From positions 156,023,278 through 156,087,277 of the forward strand of contig CM037879.1 of assembly GCA_021292165.1 (NCBI GenBank): DNA of 64,000 nt, read 5' to 3'. Under the pieces are notes generated by a model, which was given only the letters and a program-made list of their open reading frames with translations, was not told the DNA's origin and searched no databases. The translations under genes and the position numbers were made by a program. How positions within the stretch are numbered: the first letter of the stretch is position 1; the number at the start of each line of letters is the position of its first letter. This DNA comes from Shinisaurus crocodilurus (Eukaryota > Chordata > Lepidosauria > Squamata > Shinisauridae). This document shows, piece by piece, positions 56,764 to 64,000 of the stretch.

Positions 56764-57092
56764 CAGTTCACACGATCCCTGCAGCATAACCAAGCCATTG
56801 TGGCTTGTTTAAACCACAGCATGTACTGGTGCATTCCACGTGCCACATTCCAGGTGTAATCCGAACCCGGGCAGCATGGCTTGTTTGAGGGGGAGGCAGC
56901 CCTCAAATAACCCATGGCCTTTTGTGGGATTATTTGAGGGTCCTGTCTCCCTCAAACAAGCCATGCTGCCTGGGTTCAGATTACACAGCAAGCTGTGCCT
57001 GGGCAGGTAATCAGGCAAATGGCACCCAGCACATGCCATGGCTTAAACAAGCCACCGCAGCTTGTTTAAGATGTGTTTATCATGTGAACTGG
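56764..57092. mobile_element. Foldback element with CAGTTCACA ends
   Basis: Ends CAGTTCACACGAT and the complement of ATCATGTGAACTG. Long internal arms pair: GGGCAGCATGGCTTGTTTGA with TCAAACAAGCCATGCTGCCT, and CATGGCTTAAACAAGCC with GGCTTGTTTAAACCACAGC. About 330 bp, almost all self-complementary. Confidence 0.75.
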
Positions 57093-57599
57093 ATAAATTG
57101 TCCTTGATTTGACCTGGATCAAGGCCAGAATTTCCACATGGTTTGCAGGCACCACCTTAGAGTGGCTCAAAATCCGTGCAATGCAATGCCTGAATTCACT
57201 TTACTGCCATTTGTATTAGTGGAGCACTTGGAGAATTAGATTATTTTTTTCAAAAAAAGTTATTATAAACTGGTTATATCTACCATGGCAAAATGAAAAA
57301 TGGCTAGGAAGTTAGTTTTGCTTCAGGACTTCAGGAATCTAGCTCAGAGACACTTTGTAGGGAGCTTATGAAAAGGGTGACCACAAAGCCTACGCATGTT
57401 CTGGCTGGAGAGTTAACAGCAGCTTAGCCTTGTGATAGATTCTGTCTCTAAACATATACACATGCAAAACAGGAAAGGAAAGAATAAACTTCCACTCCCA
57501 GAGACTGCTGTTAAAAAAAAAAATCTGCCATACTTTCCCCCCTGATAGTAGAAGATTAAAATGATCACAAATAGGAATATCTTACAGTAAGCACAACTA
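57093..57599. other. No gene seen
   Basis: Unassigned sequence. Confidence 0.4.
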
Positions 57600-57953
57600 G
57601 AGTGGCCATGCGACCTCTTTTACAGAGGACAGTGCTCTATTTGAAGGTGTCAAATAAAGGTCTGTCCTGTCCAAGTCCAGTTTAAGATAAAGAACCAGAA
57701 GAATTGTTGCCCATCAATAAGTAGCACCTGGGCAGCAGACAGAACAGGCAGTCACACAAGTCACCTAGTCACAATCTTCTATGCTATGGTGAGATGTACT
57801 GCATTTCTATTAAAATTATAATAATAATTTCTAAATTTGCATCTGTACGTATCAATTAGCATGTGCAAATGTTACACAAATCAGCATCCTCTTTTGTTCT
57901 CATTTTTGATTATGCATTTCCTCTTTTTTGCAGATTCATAAGTGGCAACCCTA
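57600..57953. mobile_element. DNA element of the GAGGACTGTCCTCT family
   Basis: Begins TAGAGTGGCCATGCGACCTC and ends AAGTGGCAACCCTA. The interior (CACCTAGTCACAATCTTC, GGTGAGATGTACTGCATTTC) is the reverse complement of 63,066-63,455. Non-autonomous, about 360 bp; exact target duplication not established. Confidence 0.65.
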
Positions 57954-58861
57954 AACTCACTCGATTTTGAGCCTGTACTCACAGCAACAACTACTTCTGG
58001 CATGGTGTCTTCTGTGATGCTGAGCTATTGCCATTGGCAGACCCTCTGAGTAAATTGGGTCTTTTGCATACCACTGTAAGACCACAGCAACCTTTTAAGC
58101 ATTTACAGTGGCATGTAAAAAGCTGATCCATGTAGAGTTCTACGCACAGCTGCATCAGCTTTCACACAATTGTCATTGTCTTTGGACATGATGCATGTAT
58201 ATAATTCAGCATCACATTAATGTACAGAAGGTACCATGCCAGAAAGTGGTCATGAGAATGGCTGCTGAAACACTCAGTAAACAAGACAATGTAGATCTAG
58301 AAACATCACACTAGAAGTGGTTTTACAATCCCTAAACGTCTCTCAATAGTGCTGTTTACGAGTCGCCAATACATCGTCTTGCAAGTTGTGCATTTGTTTC
58401 TTCTTTCCTGTCCATAACACTTTACATTAGGGGTTGTTGAATTTCATTAGGTTGTTGTTAACTCAACCATCACACTTATGAAGCTCATTTTGAATTTGTA
58501 TTAGTACTGCCAGCTTCAATCAGTTCAGCTGGTAGATTAATCATCTAGGGTTGATTACGTAACTGGTAAAGATAATTTAATGGGTAGACCTGTGACAGAA
58601 AGGCACAGTTGTGCATTTGTTTAGACATTTTTTTCTTATTATCAATTTATTTGATTTTCTTTTTCATTTTCCAATACAGTACAAACAGTAAGCCCCTCCC
58701 TCACCCTGCCCCCATTCCCTACCGTTTAGGTTTCCTTCTCCCTTCTTCATATTGTCCTGTATTTAAAGAGTAAAGGTCTCATGTGTATAAGTAAAATCAT
58801 AAAGCCAAAATTGGCTAAAGAAATAGTTACACAGGGAAAAAAACCCAACTGGTTTTGTGCT
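57954..58861. other. No gene seen
   Basis: Unassigned sequence. Confidence 0.4.
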
Positions 58862-58863
58862 GG

Positions 58864-58912
<49 letters not shown>

Positions 58913-58913
58913 G
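58862..58913 (-). repeat. (ATC)n microsatellite, tail of the LINE to its right
   Basis: About 17 CAT/ATC units. On the minus strand it reads (GAT)n directly after the LINE 3' UTR, so it is probably the LINE's tail. Confidence 0.85.
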
Positions 58914-59010
58914 GCGATCACTTGTGACCAAGTAAGATTGTCTTCCAGGATAAGAATTTACAAAAAGAAAATTTTAAAAGGAGGAAATTCTAAAGAAAAT
59001 TGTGTAGACT

Positions 59011-59388
59011 CTACCGATGGGTCCGTAAGTGACTGTGGAGGCCAATTCTAGATCCACACAGCTTCCCACAGTGAGGACACAGGTTACCAGATGGAAGATG
59101 GTCCTGTAAAGGATTCATTTGACGTGCTTTTCGCTTAGCACGTTTCTCCCTTTCACCTTGCACTCGGGCTTCTTCAAAGTCAATGGAACCTTTGTGAAAG
59201 GCCAACCTCCATTTAGATCGTTCATGGGCCAGAGCTTCCCAGTTTTTGATGTTTATATTGCATTTTTTTAGATTAGCCTTAAGAACATCTTTAAACCTCT
59301 TATATTGACCACCGATATTCCGCTTTCCATCCTTGAGTTGGGAATAAAGTAACTGCTTACTCTGCATATATTTCAAGAAAATTTCCAC
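59011..59388 (-). pseudogene. LINE ORF2 C-terminal fragment with a C2H2 zinc finger
   Basis: An open frame of 125 codons starting at an internal Met. The text KRFKDVLKANLKKCNINIKN, then NWEALAHERSKWRLAFHKGS, a basic EREKRAKRKARQMN stretch, and a final finger CPHCGK..GLHSHLRTHR (Cys-x2-Cys-x12-His-x3-His) is the C terminus of an animal non-LTR retrotransposon polyprotein seen in several clades; the clade is not resolved. It is followed by a short 3' UTR and the (GAT)n tail. 5'-truncated, so only the end of the polyprotein remains. Confidence 0.75.
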
Positions 59389-60550
59389 ATATTAATTGCA
59401 ATTTACTTTCTTTTAGTAATTTGGTGTAACATACCTTTTCATGGGCAGCTTAGGTCAATGGATTTTGGATTCATTTTAAATTTGGCCCCTTCCTGTAACA
59501 ATGAATACCAAAGAAAATTTGAAAAATGGCCTTCCTTCCAACAATAAAAGGTAGATGCTGTTCAATAACTTTTAAGTTATAATTATGGCCTGCAACAGAA
59601 TGTTGCAGTGTAGGGAGAAGAGTTCTAGCTAGACTTCTTAATGACATCCTGGTCTTCTATGGGCAGTATTTTTATTTTTTATGGAAGAGCCTTCAATTAT
59701 GTAAGCCCCCATTTGTAGTCTGAAATGGTACAGACCAACCCCTTTTTTTGTTGTTTGTGAGAGGAAGGACTTATTGATATGGGTGCTTCCAGACAGAAAG
59801 CTCCTACTAGTACCACCAATCAAAAGACATTGTACAGCTATTCTGTCTTTTCCTCCTTAAATTGTTTTTGTTGTTGTGGTGGGTTTTTTTGTGGTGTTAA
59901 GTAAAAAGATGAAAGAAGCAGTAGGAAAACTGGGAGGGTTACAAGTGGATGAAGAAGATGTCTGAACCCCGTGTAAAATTCCACAAACGAGGCAGGGCAA
60001 TTGCATAATAAAAGCCTCATCTGGAAGCACCCTGTCAGCACTCTGTCGCAAGAGTTGCTTCCTAGGCTTTTTCTAAGGCAAATCTAGTCACAGCGATTTG
60101 TCCTCCTTCTTAAACTTTCTTCTTCCTGCATGTGATTCATATATTGCTGAATTTGCTGCAGTATCTCCCTGAAATGAGGTAAGTCTATCAAACGAGAGAG
60201 TGACAGTACAATAAAAATAGGATCCCCATTAGCCTGAATGAACTTCCTCCTACACAATAATTTCATTTGTCATGTTAACGTTCCATATCCTGACTATGTG
60301 AACCTCACCTCAAGCAGGAAGCACGTGGCCATGTGTTCTTGTCATTAAAACAACACAACAACAATGGAACAAGCCAACTTTTACTTTCACCAAAAATGCA
60401 TATTATGAGGTGATTTTTGTTTTTGAGAAGATGCATCTGTGCAGTGCAGAGGAGTGAGGAGAAGAAGCATGCTTGCAATGCTTCATTTTCTCACAACTGA
60501 AGCTCAGTGGTTTTTGTTTTGTTTGTTTTTGTGCATCCTTCTTAGGAGTG
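59389..60550. other. No gene seen
   Basis: Unassigned sequence. 59,935-60,040 (GGGTTACAAGTGGATGAAGA) resembles 27,056-27,160 in opposite context, suggesting a low-copy repeat. Confidence 0.35.
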
Positions 60551-60663
60551 TGGCCCTTCAGATGTTGTTGGACTTCACCTCCCATCAACCCCAGCCAGCA
60601 TGGCCAATAGTCAGCGATGAAGGGAGTTGTAGTCTGACTCTGACAACATCTGGAGGCCATAGA
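60551..60663. mobile_element. hAT-like foldback element
   Basis: GTGGCCCTTCAGATGTTGTT with GGACTTCACCTCCCATCAAC in the left arm, and GGGAGTTGTAGTCTGACTCT with CAACATCTGGAGGCCAT in the right. Confidence 0.65.
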
Positions 60664-61025
60664 TTCTTCAGCCTTGCTTAGAAGCGGCCACTGCAGCCTG
60701 AGTCCAACTGACAGATGTTGAAGCTTGACAAACGGTGGAGGGGGCTGACAAAGAGCATAATATTCAGCACATAATGGGCTAACACTGCAATTTAAGGGTC
60801 ATATAGAAGCAACTCAAATCAGAGACCCCTGGTCCGCTCCATTTGCAAAACAAACAAATACATTTTTAAAAATCAGTCACCTAGGCGAGAGCCAGTTTTA
60901 TTTGGATGAATAAATATTGGCTTCGGTCATCCAGTGCATTCATTGTGAATTGCAGCCAGCTGTGAGGTATCGTGGGTCATTTAATTGCTTTGTCACATAC
61001 CTAGACTGCCAGAGTAAATGTACTA
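60664..61025. other. No gene seen
   Basis: Unassigned sequence. Confidence 0.4.
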
Positions 61026-61061
61026 GGTTTATAGATTTCATAGATCATAGAGTTGGAAGGA
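61026..61061 (-). mobile_element. Tail fragment of the 5S-headed SINE or its CR1 partner
   Basis: ATTTCATAGATCATAGAGTT and GGAAGG are the reverse complement of the SINE tail. The 5S part is absent. Confidence 0.6.
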
Positions 61062-63058
61062 GCGTGTCTTGTGAACCTGGGAAGGGTTTGTCAAAGTGGT
61101 TTAAGTTTGGTTTATTAACCACCCTGCTAAGCCATGGTTTGTGTTAAGGTTCACTTAACCTACTGAGGTTTAGGGTGTCAAGCGAACCCCCAGATGGTGG
61201 TTTCCCCATGCCTCGTGGCGATTTTCTACTGAGTCGCATGGCAAGAGAGGCTAAAAACTCCCTGCCACTCCTGCCATCTCGGGGCAAACTCGTTTCCCAA
61301 ATTCTGCCTAGCAACACATTGTGTGCCGTCTGTCTAAGACCGCCCTCCTGCATCAACTCTACCTATCAACTGATAGCTCGGCGAAACTCCCCACATGCGT
61401 GTCACTCCTCCTGTGCCGTCCACTCCCTCCCACCTACCCCCACCCCTGCTGGTTCACTGAGCCGCTTCTGTGTTTGCCAAGACCTCTCAACGTCACAGGC
61501 AGGGCACATTTCAATGAGACAACTTCGTTCTGCAAACCAGAACACCCTCTCTTTCCAAATATTCAAATCTTGAATCACAAAGACTACTTGGGAGTGCTCC
61601 TTAACCCCAATATAACTTTTGATCCTAACGTTTCTAAGTAATCATTTTCAAGTGCCATCCTCATGGTCGATCCCCCACTGGAGACCCCCCAACTTCCCAT
61701 AACCAAAAATGGCATTGTAAGCCTGGTCCTGCACACAAGCTCCCCGTTAATCGCTACTTTGGGGTGCCCTGGGCACGCACCTCCCTGATGGGGGAGTTAG
61801 TTGCTGCACTTGTGGCGTTGAACCCGAGACTGCCTTTCTGGGCTTGCTCTGAGTTTCTGTGGCACCTCTGGGGCATCAGTCATCCAGAGGTGCAATGCCA
61901 ATTAACTTCACGGCCTCCTGCTCAACCTACAAGTGCTGTGAGCATGAAACTCATTGCCCCTTCCCCTTAAGGGCAGTGTGTCCAACCTCTGCACTGCCCA
62001 CGGGGTGCAGTCAGAAGCACCCCAGGGTCCCTCCACTGGGACCCACTCAAATTTGGTAAAAGATAGAAAAAATGACTTAAAACATGTCCGTGTGTTGACA
62101 AGCAGGACAGAGGCAGACGCTAAGGCAGGAGCTCCCCGCCCCCTGGGGTGTGGGAGGCAGAGGGCAGGCATCTTGGTCGGCTGCTGGGTGCACCATGGGA
62201 GGGTGCGTTGAAAGGCGGAGAAGGGAGGCAGAGGGAGCCATGGGGAGGTGTCCATCATGAACCTTGCTGTCGACCCTGCAGCCAGAGACAAGCAACACAG
62301 AAACCACGGGACGGGATGGGACGGGATGGGACGGGGGGAAGCGCATGCCTCCTTCTCCAACTCTAATTTCCCAGACCTCACGACGCAACGGGAGGGCCCC
62401 CCTTTACTGTAACAGCTTTGCCCCACTAATCGGAGCTGCGTCTCCTGCCACGTATGCAGATTTTGGCTTGCAAAGCCTCCTTGGGAGCATTCTATCACCC
62501 CCTTCTATCTTCTTATTTTCCTGTTTATCCTGATCAGGTTTCTGGTGCCCTACTCATGGTCATTCCCATGCTTCAGACACCCCCCCCATCCTATTCTGCT
62601 CTCCAGAACCAAACATGCCCTTGCAATCCAGGACTCACGCACAAGCTCCCCCATAATGGTTATTTTAGAGTGCCTTGGGTGCTCACCGCCCTGATGGGGG
62701 AGATGCTTGCTGCACTTGTAGCTTTGAACCAGTTCAACTCTTAATGTTATGTTAATTTAACTTGTCAAGCTGGGGGAGATCTACCCTCCAGATTTTTACC
62801 AACACCCCAAACCGACTTGGCTGGCAATCATCAGCCAGAGCTCCATGCCCAGAGCGGCAGTCATTGTTTGCCGCTCTGGGCAGGGGGCTCTATGCCCCTT
62901 TTGGCTTGTGGTGGGGTTAGCGTGTTGTCCAAGTTTGGTAGGGTGGTTAAGGAGGCTCTCCTTAACTAAACCTTCCCAGGTTCACATGACACTTTACACC
63001 TCAGTTGGTTTACTCACGCAGTAAACCTACTGAGGTTTACCGTGTCGTGCGAACCCAG
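61062..63058. mobile_element. Probable non-autonomous DNA transposon, 2 kb, with internal duplication
   Basis: Both ends carry related inverted blocks: GTGAACCTGGGAAGGG, CACTTAACCTACTGAGGTTT and GTGTCAAGCGAACCC at the left; CCTTCCCAGGTTCACATGAC, AAACCTACTGAGGTTTACC and GTGTCGTGCGAACCC at the right. Two divergent direct copies of about 275 bp (61,556-61,830 and 62,441-62,730; shared ACAAGCTCCCC and CCCTGATGGGGGAG) lie inside. A GGGAC-type tandem repeat is at 62,311-62,337 and a GCGGCA...TGCCGC hairpin near 62,850-62,880. No transposase frame recognised. Confidence 0.5.
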
Positions 63059-63065
63059 TCATTGT

Positions 63066-63455
63066 CAGTTAGGGTGGCTACTTATGAATCACCAAAAAAG
63101 AGGAAACACATCACCAAATAAGAGGACAAAAGAAGATACCAATTTGCATAAAGTTGGTATATGCTAATGTATATGTACAGATGCAAATTTAGAAACAATT
63201 GTTATAATTTAAATAGAAATGCAGTACATCTCACCATAGTGTGGAAGACTGTCGCCAGGTGACCCGTGTGCCTTGCTCAGTCTGCTGCTTGATGGGCAAC
63301 TTCCAGGCCCAGCTCTTCCTTCTTATGGTCCTTTATCTCTAAACTGGGTTTGGACTGGACAACCCTACAAATAGAAGATGCTTTCAAAAAGGGCTTTCCT
63401 CTGGCAGCCCTTCAAATAGAGGACTGTCCTTTGTCAAAGAGGACACATGGGCAGC
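63066..63455. mobile_element. DNA element of the GAGGACTGTCCTCT family, near full length
   Basis: Ends TTAGGGTGGCTACTTATG and GAGGACACATGGGCAGCCTA. The interior matches 57,600-57,953 inverted and 52,780-53,056 direct. Flanks ATTGTCAG and ATTTTCAG are similar, a possible 8-bp duplication, though the boundary is uncertain by one base. Confidence 0.65.
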
Positions 63456-63898
63456 CTAATTTTCAGCCCTCGAGGTTGCAAAAATTATCAACATATTTTT
63501 GACGCAAAATCAATCCAGCCCTGGGCCAGAGTAATAAGATGGCCAGTTCACCATTCAGCTTGGCACCTAAAACTTGCAGTGTGGCCAGGACCACATTTCA
63601 TACATAAGGGAAACTGACCCTTGGACACAGTCAAAGCCATGCTTTTATTATAGAAGGCAGATGCTGCAGATACTTGCTGTTGCCAAACATTCCAAGAACA
63701 TACCCCACCTTGAGCACTGAGCATTTGTTATTACCTAGATTTAATTACAGTGAACTTCAGTGTGTGTGCCAGTGTCTTACTGTCAGTGAATATTATTGGT
63801 GACAAACAAACTATCTCACCCGGCTCAGTTTGTAATTGGCTTGAACTTTTTGAGCAGTCTTGGAGAACACTCAGTGCTTTCCTAAGAGTGAGAAGTAG
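63456..63898. other. No gene seen
   Basis: Unassigned sequence. Confidence 0.4.
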
Positions 63899-64000
63899 TA
63901 GTATAGGAAGCTGCCTTAGCACTGATCCATCTTGCTGCATATTGCCTATGCAGACTGGCAGTGGCTCTCCAGGATTTCAGATTCAGACAGTAGTTATTTT
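63899..64000 (+). repeat. AGGAAGCTGCCTTA repeat, cut by the window end
   Basis: TAGGAAGCTGCCTTAGCACT and CAGACTGGCAGTGGCTCTCC also occur around 10,811-10,829 (with its continuation after the hAT at 11,178) and 12,021-12,050, so this is an interspersed repeat. Family not identified. Confidence 0.5.

Noticed and set aside
61175..62533. Frames of 85-196 codons on both strands
   Set aside because: They lie within the 2-kb repeat element, include a GGGAC tandem repeat and show no family features.

Overview
This window is vertebrate nuclear DNA, most likely from a squamate reptile (lizard or snake; a turtle is less likely). It has no bacterial gene layout. It is a dense mosaic of interspersed repeats: L2 and CR1 LINEs, a tRNA-type SINE, a SINE with a 5S rRNA-like head, hAT, mariner and PIF/Harbinger-like short elements, many foldback elements, microsatellites, and one almost structurally complete DIRS retrotransposon. 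The species call rests on this repeat mix and is inference.

Layout. 0.6-3.1 kb: an old L2 LINE split by a 5S-headed SINE. 5.9-12.2 kb: nested DNA transposons, including a 2.4-kb hAT with a smaller hAT inside it. 12.8 kb: a candidate terminal coding exon on the minus strand. 13.1-18.6 kb: SINEs and foldback elements. 19.2-25.2 kb: the DIRS element on the minus strand, with gag, RT/RNase H/methyltransferase-like and tyrosine-recombinase reading frames, unequal inverted termini and an internal complementary region. 25.3-37.7 kb: L2 tails, tRNA-type SINEs, mariner-type miniature elements and CR1 3' ends. 37.8-41.8 kb: a CR1 LINE broken by several insertions, among them a 1.4-kb GC-rich giant palindrome with mariner-like ends. 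41.9-42.9 kb: a young 5'-truncated L2 flanked by a 70-bp direct repeat. 47.8-48.3 kb: a CpG-rich block with a candidate minus-strand first coding exon and splice donor. 49.7-50.2 kb: a second very GC-rich repeat. 50-64 kb: more DNA-transposon derivatives and one LINE 3' end that encodes a C2H2 finger.

Host genes. Only two short minus-strand exon candidates are visible (about 47,983-48,039 and 12,834-12,908). Both are in phase 0, so they could be the first and last coding exons of one gene of about 35 kb, but no middle exon was identified and neither peptide is recognised. The rest looks intronic or intergenic.

The DIRS element is the most coherent system. Its internal complementary region is an exact complement of one terminus, and its recombinase keeps every catalytic residue. 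Each of its three coding regions carries at least one single-base frame break (four in total), so this copy as written is not autonomous.
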